From Granulicella sp. S190 (GTDB lineage Bacteria; Acidobacteriota; Terriglobia; Terriglobales; Acidobacteriaceae): a stretch of DNA of 64,000 nucleotides. The DNA lies in contig NZ_LMUD01000047.1 of NCBI RefSeq assembly GCF_009766095.1, positions 113,485 to 177,484 on the forward strand. Reading direction: 5' to 3'. The notes under the pieces are model-generated. The model had not been told where the DNA came from. It saw only the letters and a list, made by a program, of their open reading frames with translations, and searched no databases. The translations under genes and the position numbers were made by a program. This document shows, in pieces, positions 16,648 to 24,920 of this stretch (the first letter of the stretch is position 1; every line of letters starts with the position of its first letter).

Positions 16648-17690
16648 TGACTATGCCCGACGAGACGCTACCTCCCGAATCATCCGCCGCCGAAGAGGCA
16701 AAGACTGACGAGCAGGCCGGCGCTGCGTCTGACGAGACGACTCCTGCAAACGATGCGGCTGTCGCTGCTGACGCCGATACGACAGAGACTACAACTCCCG
16801 AAGCCGCCGAGCCCTTCGCTCTGCAGCATCCGCCCGTCCCACCGCCTGCGCCCGAGGCCAAGCGTCCTGCGAAGGACAAAGAGGAGGCCTCGCAGTCTCC
16901 GTTCTCGGTCACCATCGGTCAGGTCTACGATGGGCCGCTCGACCTTCTGCTCGACCTGATACGCAAGCAGAATATCGACATCTATGACATTCCGATCGCC
17001 CGCGTCACCAGCCAGTTTCTGGAGTACACCCACCACCTGAAGCAGGTGGACGTGGACGCAGCAGGCGAGTTCATCTACATGGCGTCGCTGCTGATCCACA
17101 TCAAGTCAAAGACGCTGCTGCCGCGCGATCCTTCGGATGTTCTCTCAGGCGATCCCGAAGACCCGCGCCGTGAGCTGGTGGAACGGCTGCTCGAACATGA
17201 GCGCTTCAAAGCCGCAGCGCAGATGCTGCTGCAGAAGCAGCAGATTGAAGAGGCCACCTGGACCAACTCCGGGCTGAAGAACTTTCGTCGCGATATCGGG
17301 GAGGTAGGCGCGCCAGTACTCGACGAAGATCGCGAGATCGATGCCGATACGGTAGATCTCGTGCGGGTCTTCCAGGATGTTCTGGCGCGTCTGCGCGAGC
17401 GTCCCATCCTCAACGTCGATGAAGAGTCCGTCACGGTGGCGCAGATGATCGACTACGTCAAACGCCGCCTATTGATGGAAGACAAACCCATCAGCCTGAA
17501 GCGGCTGCTTCACAACACCCACACCGAGCGTGCGCTGATCTGCATGTTTCTGGCGATGCTGGAGCTGGTGCGCCTGCAGGCGGTGCTGCTGCATCAGCCC
17601 ATCCTGGAGGGCGACATTCTCATCAAGAAGACGGAGAACTTCGACCAGGTCTTTACCGACCAGGCACAGGCCCGCGACGACTGGCGTTAG
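16647..17690 (+). CDS. scpA: Segregation and condensation protein A
   Basis: Kleisin subunit that bridges the SMC dimer in bacterial condensin and is needed for chromosome compaction and segregation. The 347-residue protein starts at an ATG overlapping the trpS stop (TAATG). Residues about 1-85 are a low-complexity Ala/Glu/Pro/Thr-rich extension. The kleisin N-terminal domain follows (VTIGQVYDGPLDLLLDLIRKQNIDIYDIPIA), and the C-terminal winged helix ends near QAVLLHQPILEGDILI. The partner scpB lies 2.8 kb downstream on the same strand, separated by two unrelated genes. Confidence 0.93.
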   Translation: MTMPDETLPPESSAAEEAKTDEQAGAASDETTPANDAAVAADADTTETTTPEAAEPFALQHPPVPPPAPEAKRPAKDKEEASQSPFSVTIGQVYDGPLDLLLDLIRKQNIDIYDIPIARVTSQFLEYTHHLKQVDVDAAGEFIYMASLLIHIKSKTLLPRDPSDVLSGDPEDPRRELVERLLEHERFKAAAQMLLQKQQIEEATWTNSGLKNFRRDIGEVGAPVLDEDREIDADTVDLVRVFQDVLARLRERPILNVDEESVTVAQMIDYVKRRLLMEDKPISLKRLLHNTHTERALICMFLAMLELVRLQAVLLHQPILEGDILIKKTENFDQVFTDQAQARDDWR

Positions 17691-18319
17691 TAGATCTTGT
17701 GCGTCTGCGTCTTGCGAAGCGCCCTGCGGCGAACCGCAGCCGTGAACAGAAGCAGACCGGTCCCGACCAGCATCAGATTGCCGGGCTCAGGCACCGTAGA
17801 GACGGTGGTATCGATGGCTTCGTAGATCTCTTCGCCGCTGCCATCGGTCCAGGTGAAGTCGCCGACCGAGTTCAGAAAGACCTGGTCCGCAGACCCGCTG
17901 TGCAGAAACTGGAAGTCGTCTCCCGAGCCAATGTATGCACCGTTGGGATTGCCGTTGGCGTTGAACAAGGTCCCTAGTCCGACGTAACCGCTGTTACAGA
18001 CCTTCTTCGCAGCATTGAAACCTGCGGGAGTTGAAGTGCAGGGAGTTCCGTCGTCGTAGACCATATCCGGAGCGGACTCGCTATGACTGGAAGCCACGCC
18101 GTCGATGAAGGTCGTATAACAGGGGCCGAAGGTACCGCACCCATTCCCGTAGATGACCACGTCTCCCGCGGTATCCATACCGTAGATGCTGCGGGCGTTG
18201 GCATCGCCGAGATCGAGAATCGTATAGCTGTCGGCGAGTGCGGTCTTCGGACAGGTGAAGGCGGCAACTGCAAAGAGAGCGACCGAGGCGCTAAACCAGC
18301 GTGCAAGGAGTTTCATCAC
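17687..18319 (-). CDS. PEP-CTERM sorting-domain exported protein
   Basis: A 210-residue secreted protein with an N-terminal signal peptide (MMKLLARWFSASVALFAVAA) and a C-terminal sorting signal: VPEPGNLMLVGTGLLLFTA followed by RRRALRK. This tripartite tail is recognised by exosortase, which is not encoded in the window. The body is rich in Gly, Asp and Asn with repeated DG turns (NPNGAYIGSGDDF) and no known enzymatic motif; likely a surface or exopolysaccharide-associated protein. Its stop overlaps the scpA stop by 4 bases tail to tail, with no terminator between them. Confidence 0.88.
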   Translation of the reverse strand: MMKLLARWFSASVALFAVAAFTCPKTALADSYTILDLGDANARSIYGMDTAGDVVIYGNGCGTFGPCYTTFIDGVASSHSESAPDMVYDDGTPCTSTPAGFNAAKKVCNSGYVGLGTLFNANGNPNGAYIGSGDDFQFLHSGSADQVFLNSVGDFTWTDGSGEEIYEAIDTTVSTVPEPGNLMLVGTGLLLFTAAVRRRALRKTQTHKIY

Positions 18320-18360
18320 AAAGACCCTCGAAAACCTGAATTATAGTACTCATTTTGACA

Positions 18361-18421
18361 GAAGCGACGGACTTTAGTTGTAGCCCGCGGCAGACTCTAA
18401 GGCAAGGTCTGCCGTCGCTTC
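18361..18421 (+). promoter_or_regulatory. Compound hairpin upstream of the phosphate permease gene
   Basis: Outer arms GAAGCGACGG (18361-18370) and CCGTCGCTTC (18412-18421) pair perfectly over 10 bp. Inner arms CGGCAGAC (18388-18395) and GTCTGCCG (18407-18414) also pair over 8 bp. The two helices share three bases, so they either stack (5 inner pairs) or compete. A possible leader RNA or attenuator in the divergent PEP-CTERM/pit intergenic region; function unknown. Confidence 0.55.
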
Positions 18422-18690
18422 GAAGTCATAGTGCAACGGGAGGGGATGCCGTTACATCGCGCTCCAGGGCCCGGGGTTCCGTGAGAGAAGTCCGCTCTGC
18501 AGGCGGGTGCCGACGCAAACGATTGCAAACAATCGAGGATTGAAGGGAGCCGTGGGCGACTTCATGCGATGGTTGCAGGGTTTTGCGACGTCAAAAGATG
18601 CCCATGTTTCACCTTTCTGTAACACCCCATTCTTATTTCAGGCCTATCGTCAGCTCACGCAACCATCTTGAACTTTCAGGCAAACTTAAT

Positions 18691-20295
18691 ATGGCCACTC
18701 CTGTAATGCCCCCTACCGGCTCGATGCTGGACCAGAAGATGAAGAAGTCGTCGCCAGGCAAGATCGGCGCCGCAGTCTTTGGCGTGTTGGTCGTCGGCGG
18801 CCTCGGCTATATTGCCAGCCGGCTTTATACCGATCTTCTACCGGTCCACGAAGGCTCGGCCTTCCCCTTTATTCTGCTGGGCCTCGCGCTGTTCATCGCG
18901 CTTGGCTTTGAGTTCGTCAACGGCTTTCACGATACCGCCAACGCCGTTGCGACCGTCATCTACACCCATGCTCTGGAGCCGCATGTCGCCGTGGTCTGGT
19001 CCGGCCTGTGGAACTTCATCGGAGTTCTTACCAGCTCGGGTGCGGTCGCGTTCGCCATCATCTCGCTGCTGCCGGTGGAGCTGATTCTCAAGGTGAGTAA
19101 AGGCTCCGGCTTCGCCATGGTCTTCGCGCTGCTGATCGCGGCTATTATTTGGAACCTCGCCACCTGGTGGAGGGGACTGCCTGCGTCGAGCTCGCACACC
19201 ATGATCGGCTCGATCATCGGTGTGGGCGTTGCCAATCAGCTGATGAACGGCAGCAGCGGCGTCAGCGGAGTGGACTGGGAGCAGGTCACCAAGGTCTTCA
19301 AGGCGCTGCTGATCTCGCCGCTGGTGGGCTTCGGCTGCGCGGCTCTGGTCTTCCTGCTGATGAAGGCGGTACTGCGCGATCCACGGCTCTACGAGGCGCC
19401 CAAGGGAGCTGAGCCGCCGCCGTTCTACATCCGCGCCCTGCTGGTGCTTACCTGCACGGGCGTCAGCTTCGCGCACGGCTCCAACGACGGACAGAAGGGC
19501 ATGGGACTGATCATGCTGATCCTGGTCGGTACGGTGCCTACCGCGTACGCGCTCAACCATACCGTGGGCGTCAACCAGGTGCAGACGTTTGCCGCGGTCT
19601 CGCAGCAGGTGATCGGCGCGGTCGGCAACTACGTGGACCCAAGCACCACCGTGGCGGACAGCGGGCCGGAGCTCGAGGCCTTCGTCAGCACGCATAAGTT
19701 TCAGCCTGCGACCATGCTTGCGCTGCAGGAGATGGTCGGTGACATCCGCAACGAGGCGACGCAGTATAAGTCTCTCGGCGCGGTGCCGTCGAACATGCAG
19801 GCCAACGTTCGCAACCAGATGTACCTGACCAGTGAGACGCTGCGCCTGATGCCGAAGTATGGCCCCAAGGTTAGCGACGGAGACGAGAAGATCTTCAAGA
19901 ACTACAAGGGCATGCTCGACAACTCGACGAAGTTCATTCCACCATGGGTGAAGGTCGCGGTGGCGCTGGCTCTCGGTCTCGGCACCATGATTGGCTGGAA
20001 GCGCATCGTGGTGACGGTCGGCGAGAAGATCGGCAAGACGCATCTCACCTATGCGCAGGGCCTTTCGGCCGAGCTGGTCGCGATGCTGACCATTCTTGCG
20101 GCAGACGGGTACGGGCTTCCGGTCAGCACGACGCATGTTCTCTCGTCGGGTGTTGCCGGTACGATGGCGGCGAACAAGAGCGGCCTGCAGATGTCCACGC
20201 TGCGCGATATCGCGCTGGCCTGGGTCTTCACTCTGCCGGTGGCGGCTCTGCTTTCGGGCTGTCTGTTCTGGCTCTTCAACATAATCGCGAAGTAA
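18691..20295 (+). CDS. pit: Inorganic phosphate transporter, PiT family
   Basis: A 534-residue inner-membrane transporter that couples phosphate uptake to H+ (or metal-phosphate) symport. Both inverted-repeat PiT signatures are present: GFHDTANAVATVIYTHAL (about residues 72-89) and SFAHGSNDGQKGMG (about residues 258-271). Ten or more membrane helices are visible, with a hydrophilic loop of about 110 residues before the last four. The ATG at 18691 is chosen because the protein then starts MATPVMPPTG, although the frame is open back to 18583; the ribosome binding site is weak (CAGG). A strong terminator follows at 20319. Confidence 0.92.
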   Translation: MATPVMPPTGSMLDQKMKKSSPGKIGAAVFGVLVVGGLGYIASRLYTDLLPVHEGSAFPFILLGLALFIALGFEFVNGFHDTANAVATVIYTHALEPHVAVVWSGLWNFIGVLTSSGAVAFAIISLLPVELILKVSKGSGFAMVFALLIAAIIWNLATWWRGLPASSSHTMIGSIIGVGVANQLMNGSSGVSGVDWEQVTKVFKALLISPLVGFGCAALVFLLMKAVLRDPRLYEAPKGAEPPPFYIRALLVLTCTGVSFAHGSNDGQKGMGLIMLILVGTVPTAYALNHTVGVNQVQTFAAVSQQVIGAVGNYVDPSTTVADSGPELEAFVSTHKFQPATMLALQEMVGDIRNEATQYKSLGAVPSNMQANVRNQMYLTSETLRLMPKYGPKVSDGDEKIFKNYKGMLDNSTKFIPPWVKVAVALALGLGTMIGWKRIVVTVGEKIGKTHLTYAQGLSAELVAMLTILAADGYGLPVSTTHVLSSGVAGTMAANKSGLQMSTLRDIALAWVFTLPVAALLSGCLFWLFNIIAK

Positions 20296-20318
20296 CCGTT
20301 CTGGCGCTTTATCTCAAG

Positions 20319-20350
20319 GAGGGCCTGCCACATCGGCGGCCCTCTTTTTT
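20319..20350 (+). terminator. Rho-independent terminator of the phosphate permease gene
   Basis: Arms GAGGGCC (20319-20325) and GGCCCTC (20338-20344), extended by TGCC/GGC with one bulge, and directly followed by TTTTTT (20345-20350). Confidence 0.9.
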
Positions 20351-20441
20351 GCGCCTTTACTGTTGACCCGATGTTGTCGCCCGGCCGATCCGGGTCTGCG
20401 CATGACGGGATTTCCGCTTGGTCCCGGGCAGGGGGGCGCGG

Positions 20442-20469
20442 CGTTGGTATGCTTAGAAGTACACCAACG
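20442..20469 (+). promoter_or_regulatory. Inverted repeat just before the scpB start
   Basis: Perfect 7-bp arms CGTTGGT and ACCAACG with a 14-base loop containing TATGCTTAG, ending 5 bases before the ATG of scpB. No ribosome binding site is visible there. It may be an operator over a -10 element or a leader hairpin. Confidence 0.4.
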
Positions 20470-20474
20470 ACACC

Positions 20475-21734
20475 ATGAGCCTTAAAGCCAAGATCGAAGC
20501 CGTCATCTACGCCTCAGAAGAACCAGTAACGCTGGCTCAGCTTGCCGGTCTCCTCGGGCATGAAGCCCAGGCCGAGCTGGACCACCTTGACTCCGCGCAG
20601 CACTCCTTGGCGCTCGACGCTGAACCGCTCACCACGGATCTCGCGATGGATATGGACGGCCTGAACGGCGAGGTGCTCTCGAACGAATCCGAGGCGCAGT
20701 CCGCCGAGGCTGCGGGAGACGACACAGCGCGTCACGAAGCTCTCGAGCATCATCTTCACGAGGCCGCCGCGCACGAGGCTGCCCACGCCCGCGCACTACG
20801 CGAGCACGCCGCTGCCGATGCCGCCGCCATGAGCACCTCGGACGATCTCGAACCCGATACGGAGACGCCCGCCGAGTCGGATCGTCCCGCAGAGATTGCA
20901 GGAGAAGCCTCAGAGACTTCAGCAACCCAGGAGCAGGGTAGCGAACCCTCTGCCGAGATCGCTCCCACCGAGAAGGACGAGAAGAAGCTCGCCCGCGAGG
21001 CCAGAGAGAAGGAGCGTCGCCTCCGCGAGTACTTCCGCACCATCCTCGACCAGCTCATCGCCGACTACGCCACCTCAGATCGCGGCCTCGAGATCCGTGA
21101 GGTTGCCGGCGGCTTTCGTCTCGCCACCAAGCCCGAGTATCACGATGCTGTCCGAGGCTTCGTCAAATCGCTCAAGCCCCCCTTGAAGCTCTCTCTCCAG
21201 GCGCTGGAGACGCTCGCCGTCGTCGCGTACAAGCAGCCTGTCACCGCTCCCGAGGTCTCGGAGATTCGCGGCGTCGACTCCGGTGGTGTCCTCGGCTCCC
21301 TGATGGCCCGCAAGCTGGTTGCGACCGCTGGCCGCAAACAGGTCATCGGCCGCCCGATACTTTATAAAACTACAAAAGATTTCCTTCTCCGCTTCGGCCT
21401 CAAAGACATCAACGAGCTTCCCAGCATCGAAGAGTTTGAGAAGATGGCCGGCGAGCTGGCCGAGCAGGAGGAGATTCCCATGGAACACCACGCCCCCGAG
21501 TCCTCGAATGAGGTCGAACAGGAGAAGTACCAGGTTGAGCCTCAAGCAGACGGCGACAGCAATGAAGAGAACGACAGCAACGAAACGGTAGCCGACGAGG
21601 CCATCGTCGATGGACGCCTCTCCGGTCTGCCGCCGAACTACGATACCGATCAGGTGGTCGAAGGGGAAGACTCCCCGGCCCTCGACGCTGAGATCCAGTC
21701 CGATGAGGAGCACGAGTCGGAGGAGGGAAGATAA
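20475..21734 (+). CDS. scpB: Segregation and condensation protein B with a large internal acidic insertion
   Basis: ScpB is the winged-helix partner of ScpA and SMC in bacterial condensin. The family is usually about 170-220 residues; this one is 419. The first winged helix begins MSLKAKIEAVIYASEEPVTLAQLAGLLG (residues 1-28), is interrupted by about 130 residues of Ala/Glu/Asp/His-rich sequence (about 40-172), and resumes with EKERRLREYFRTILDQLIADYATSDRGLEIREVAGGFRL. The second winged helix is complete (SLQALETLAVVAYKQPVTAPEVSEIRGVDS). Another acidic tail of about 90 residues follows. Both domains are intact, so the protein is probably functional. Its stop overlaps a following 59-codon ORF (TAATG). 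Confidence 0.9.
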   Translation: MSLKAKIEAVIYASEEPVTLAQLAGLLGHEAQAELDHLDSAQHSLALDAEPLTTDLAMDMDGLNGEVLSNESEAQSAEAAGDDTARHEALEHHLHEAAAHEAAHARALREHAAADAAAMSTSDDLEPDTETPAESDRPAEIAGEASETSATQEQGSEPSAEIAPTEKDEKKLAREAREKERRLREYFRTILDQLIADYATSDRGLEIREVAGGFRLATKPEYHDAVRGFVKSLKPPLKLSLQALETLAVVAYKQPVTAPEVSEIRGVDSGGVLGSLMARKLVATAGRKQVIGRPILYKTTKDFLLRFGLKDINELPSIEEFEKMAGELAEQEEIPMEHHAPESSNEVEQEKYQVEPQADGDSNEENDSNETVADEAIVDGRLSGLPPNYDTDQVVEGEDSPALDAEIQSDEEHESEEGR

Positions 21735-21913
21735 TGCCCTCCAACCTCGATCCGACGCCTGACCCGCTTGACTCTCCTGATACGCCTGAGGACAACGAGC
21801 CGGACACTGTCGCCACGCCTGAAGGTGACAACGAAGCTCCGCCCGATGCCCCACTCACGCCTGCTCCGAAGGGCATGCAGCGAACTCCTTCCATCGATAC
21901 CAACAAGATCTAG
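21734..21913 (+). CDS. Short acidic, proline-rich ORF coupled to scpB
   Basis: A 59-codon frame whose ATG overlaps the scpB stop as TAATG, with AGGAGGGAAG a few bases upstream. The product is rich in Pro, Asp, Glu and Thr (SNLDPTPDPLDSPDTPEDNE) and ends PSIDTNKI. The same composition as the ScpB tail suggests it arose from that tail by a stop codon, or is a small disordered partner. The ribosome binding site and coupling argue for translation; no family. Confidence 0.5.
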   Translation: MPSNLDPTPDPLDSPDTPEDNEPDTVATPEGDNEAPPDAPLTPAPKGMQRTPSIDTNKI

Positions 21914-22013
21914 CGCAGAGTTGCCGGCGTGCGCGTCCGCCGAACAGAGGTAAAGACCTCTGATACGCTGTTGCTGTTCTTGTCGGACCCGACTTTACGG
22001 AATCGGAGTTTTG

Positions 22014-22430
22014 ATGAAACCTGTTACAACCTTCAAGGTCTTTGGCGAAGATGTCGACGTTCTGGTTGACGCTGCCATGAGCAGAGATAACGCGACTGTC
22101 CTGATACAAACTATGCACCCAGGGGGTGGCCCTCCACCTCACAAGCACACCAACGAAGATGAGACCTTCACGGTCTTAGAAGGCGACTTCGAATTTCTTC
22201 AGGAAGGCGAGTGGACGCCACTTCGCGTGAGTGAGGTGATCTTCGCCCCGCGCGGGCACATTCACTCCTTTCGCAACTCCGGCACCACCGTCGGAAGAGT
22301 TCTTATCTTCGTCTCGCCCGGCGGCTTCGAGAGGTATCTTCAGGAGATAGGCCCGCTCTCACCCGCGAATGACATGCCGAAGATCATAGAGATCTCCAAC
22401 CGTTACGGCATCACCTTCCATCACTCCTAA
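22014..22430 (+). CDS. Cupin domain protein
   Basis: A 138-residue protein with one cupin barrel. The first cupin motif is GGGPPPHKHTNEDETFTVLEGDFEF (conserved G..H.H....E...G, two His and a Glu as metal ligands, about residues 36-60) and the second is APRGHIHSFRN (about 82-92). The ATG at 22014 is used because GGAG lies 5 bases upstream, rather than an in-frame TTG one codon earlier. Likely a small mononuclear metal enzyme or a sugar/small-molecule-binding protein; the substrate is unknown. Confidence 0.85.
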   Translation: MKPVTTFKVFGEDVDVLVDAAMSRDNATVLIQTMHPGGGPPPHKHTNEDETFTVLEGDFEFLQEGEWTPLRVSEVIFAPRGHIHSFRNSGTTVGRVLIFVSPGGFERYLQEIGPLSPANDMPKIIEISNRYGITFHHS

Positions 22431-22459
22431 TCCCCACTGCAATCGCCGACAGGCATCTC

Positions 22460-23065
22460 ATGATCGCTCCCACGACCTTAGCGCCTCAACCTCCGAATCC
22501 CGAACTCTACTCGCACGTCAAGGTTGTCATCTCGATCATCGTCGGACTCGGCATCACGACGCTGCTCAAGGGATTCGCGCAGTTCGTCCAGCATCCCAAA
22601 CGTGCCAAGGTCTCCATTCTCCATCTTGGCTGGGCTGCATCGCTTTTGCTCTGGATCATTCACTTCTGGTGGTGGGAGTTTCGGCTTGTGATGGTGCAGC
22701 AGTGGAACTTCGCGATCTACTTCTTTGTCATCCTCTACGCAATCCTCTTCTACTTCCTCAGCACCCTGCTCTTTCCTTCGGACCTGAAGGACTACGCCGG
22801 CTACGAAGACTACTTCTTGTCGCGCCGTAGATGGTTCTTCGGTTTCCTCGCCGCCACCTTCCTTGCAGACGTCGTCGACACCAGCCTGAAGGGCGCCGCC
22901 TATCTTCACTCCTTCGGCTTCGAGTACCCCATTCGCATAGCGGTGTATCTGGCCGTCTGCGTCGTCGCGATGATTACAAAGAATCGGCGCACGCAGCTCA
23001 TCCTTCTTACTCTGTCGGTCCTCTACCAGATCTCGTTCATCGTGCGGCTCTACGCTACGGAGTAA
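22460..23065 (+). CDS. Multi-spanning membrane protein of unknown function
   Basis: A 201-residue protein with about six membrane helices (VVISIIVGLGITTLL, ILHLGWAASLLLWIIHFWWW, NFAIYFFVILYAILFYFLSTLLF, WFFGFLAATFLADVVD, IRIAVYLAVCVVAMI, LILLTLSVLYQISFIVRL). Trp- and Phe-rich helices and an FPSDLKDYAGYEDYFLSRR loop are distinctive but not assigned to a family. It starts 29 bases after the cupin stop, so the two are probably cotranscribed. Confidence 0.75.
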   Translation: MIAPTTLAPQPPNPELYSHVKVVISIIVGLGITTLLKGFAQFVQHPKRAKVSILHLGWAASLLLWIIHFWWWEFRLVMVQQWNFAIYFFVILYAILFYFLSTLLFPSDLKDYAGYEDYFLSRRRWFFGFLAATFLADVVDTSLKGAAYLHSFGFEYPIRIAVYLAVCVVAMITKNRRTQLILLTLSVLYQISFIVRLYATE

Positions 23066-23181
23066 CCTTCCACCCGCTGCCCTCTGTTTCAGTTAGAACA
23101 GTCTCGCGTCCCGGCACGATACAATCGATACAGCAGTATCGACCGCGATGAGCCGCCCCGCAGTCAGAAAGCCGGAAACAC

Positions 23182-24135
23182 ATGACCAAGTCCCCCTCCG
23201 CTGCAAAGCCCAACACCAACGAAGAACCCAAAGGCGACCGCCTTCAGAAGATCCTCGCGCAGGCGGGTATTGCCAGCCGCCGCAAGGCCGAGGAGATCAT
23301 CCTCGAAGGCCGCGTGCAGGTAAACGGCGTCATCGTCAAGACACTGGGCACTCGCCACGATGCACTGAAAGATCACATCCGCGTCGACGGTAAACTTCTC
23401 CACGGCCCCGAGCAGCAGCGCTACTACATGCTCAACAAGCCGCGCGGCTATGTCACCACGCTCGAAGATCCGGAGAAGCGCCCCACGGTCATGCAGTTGA
23501 TGGCGAAGCAGAAGTCCGGCCCGCATGGCGACAATGTTCGCCTCTACCCGGTAGGCCGCCTCGACTATCTCAGCGAAGGCCTCATCCTGATGACCAACGA
23601 CGGCAACCTCGCCAACGCGCTCTCAAAGGCTGCAGCCGGCGTGGAGAAGACCTATCTCGTCAAGATCAGCGGCACACCGCCGGCTTCGGGCCTGCAGCAG
23701 ATCCGCAGCGGCATCATGATCGACCGCGGCCGTCTCGACGAGGTCCGCAGCGGCCGTCGCGACCGCATCATCACCTCACCCGCCAAGGTCGAGCTGGTAC
23801 GCGGTGGCGACAACCCCTGGTACGAGCTCACCCTCATCGAGGGACGCAATCGCCAGATCAGAAAGATGTTTGAAGAGATCGGCCATCATGTCGAAAAGAT
23901 TCGACGCATCGGCTACGGAGCTTTGCGCCTCGATGTTCCTCCGGGCGAGTTTCGCGAGCTGACACTCGGCGAAGTGATGGCGCTCGACCGCGCAGCGAAG
24001 GGTAAGAAGGTTGTGCCGAAGAAGAAGACGCCGGAGTTCGCGCAACTCAAATCTCCTGCGAAGAAGAAGTCTTCGAAGCCGCGTCGTCAGCCCACAGGAA
24101 CTAAGTCTGCAAGCCGCCCGCGCAGGCCGAATTAG
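23182..24135 (+). CDS. rluB: Ribosomal large-subunit pseudouridine synthase (RluB/RsuA family)
   Basis: An S4 RNA-binding domain (about residues 15-60: DRLQKILAQAGIASRRKAEEIILEGRVQVNG) precedes a pseudouridine synthase domain with the catalytic motif GRLDYLSEG (Asp about 128) and the KTYLVKISG and EGRNRQIRKMFEEIGHHV motifs of the RsuA/RluB family. It converts a uridine of 23S rRNA to pseudouridine. A Lys/Arg-rich C-terminal tail of about 45 residues is typical of this subgroup. RluB is favoured over RluE/RluF by the S4 domain and length; the modified position is not predictable. Confidence 0.92.
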   Translation: MTKSPSAAKPNTNEEPKGDRLQKILAQAGIASRRKAEEIILEGRVQVNGVIVKTLGTRHDALKDHIRVDGKLLHGPEQQRYYMLNKPRGYVTTLEDPEKRPTVMQLMAKQKSGPHGDNVRLYPVGRLDYLSEGLILMTNDGNLANALSKAAAGVEKTYLVKISGTPPASGLQQIRSGIMIDRGRLDEVRSGRRDRIITSPAKVELVRGGDNPWYELTLIEGRNRQIRKMFEEIGHHVEKIRRIGYGALRLDVPPGEFRELTLGEVMALDRAAKGKKVVPKKKTPEFAQLKSPAKKKSSKPRRQPTGTKSASRPRRPN

Positions 24136-24357
24136 TCCGTCGTCTATCCGACGTTCACCCCTTCGTAACCATAATCAGAGAACGTTTGTCTAACGGAGTA
24201 CACACAAGGTACCCGTGTTTTTATACGACCTTTGATCGCTTGACACGGCTCTGTCGGCGCGCTCAAAATACTCGCGCTATTAACCTCTTGGGTGATGACT
24301 ATCTCAACCCGGGAGCATCCAATAAGTGCATCAAGGATGTAGTCAAGGAGCAGCAGA

Positions 24358-24834
24358 GTGGCAACGGAAAAAGCAATATTTGGAGCAGGATGTTTTTGGG
24401 GAGTTGAGACCCGATTTGGCGAGATCACCGGTGTTATCGATACGGTCGTAGGATACGAAGGCGGCGACCTCGAACACCCAACCTATAAGGAAGTCTGTAC
24501 GGACCGCACCGGCCATGCGGAAGTTGTCGAAGTCACCTTCGATCCATCCCGTGTCTCTTATGAGACTTTATTAGACGCCTTCTTCGCGCTGCATGATCCT
24601 ACCCAGGTCAATCGCCAGGGTCCGGACTGGGGCACCCAGTATCGCAGCGTTATCTTCACACGCAACGACGAGCAGTTTATGCAGGCCCGCGCAAAGATCG
24701 CAGAGTTGAACGCCGCAGGCTCTTATCGCAAACCTATTGCAACCAAGGTCACTCCTTCGACTACCTTCTGGAAGGCAGAGGAGTACCACCAGCGATATCT
24801 CGAAAAGCGTGGCATGGTGAGCTGCCACATCTAA
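24358..24834 (+). CDS. msrA: Peptide methionine-(S)-S-oxide reductase MsrA
   Basis: Repairs methionine-S-sulfoxide in proteins using thioredoxin. The GTG at 24358 is the start: AGGAG lies 7 bases upstream, and the product begins MATEKAIFGAGCFWG. The catalytic Cys (residue 12) sits in GCFWG. YEGG and GHAEVVEVTFDP are also conserved. The length (158 residues) is that of a single-domain MsrA without MsrB. It shares a long bidirectional terminator with the convergent permease gene. Confidence 0.95.
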   Translation: MATEKAIFGAGCFWGVETRFGEITGVIDTVVGYEGGDLEHPTYKEVCTDRTGHAEVVEVTFDPSRVSYETLLDAFFALHDPTQVNRQGPDWGTQYRSVIFTRNDEQFMQARAKIAELNAAGSYRKPIATKVTPSTTFWKAEEYHQRYLEKRGMVSCHI

Positions 24835-24853
24835 CCTCATTCCAACTCAATCA

Positions 24854-24895
24854 AAAACGGCGGCAACGATTCCATGTATTCGTTGCCGCCGTTTT
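24854..24895. terminator. Bidirectional terminator between msrA and the ADOP permease gene
   Basis: Perfect 16-bp inverted repeat AAAACGGCGGCAACGA / TCGTTGCCGCCGTTTT with a 10-base loop. A-runs on one side and T-runs on the other allow termination in both directions, matching the convergent genes. Confidence 0.92.
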
Positions 24896-24920
24896 CTCTT
24901 TCTGGCGATCAGCCAGAAAC

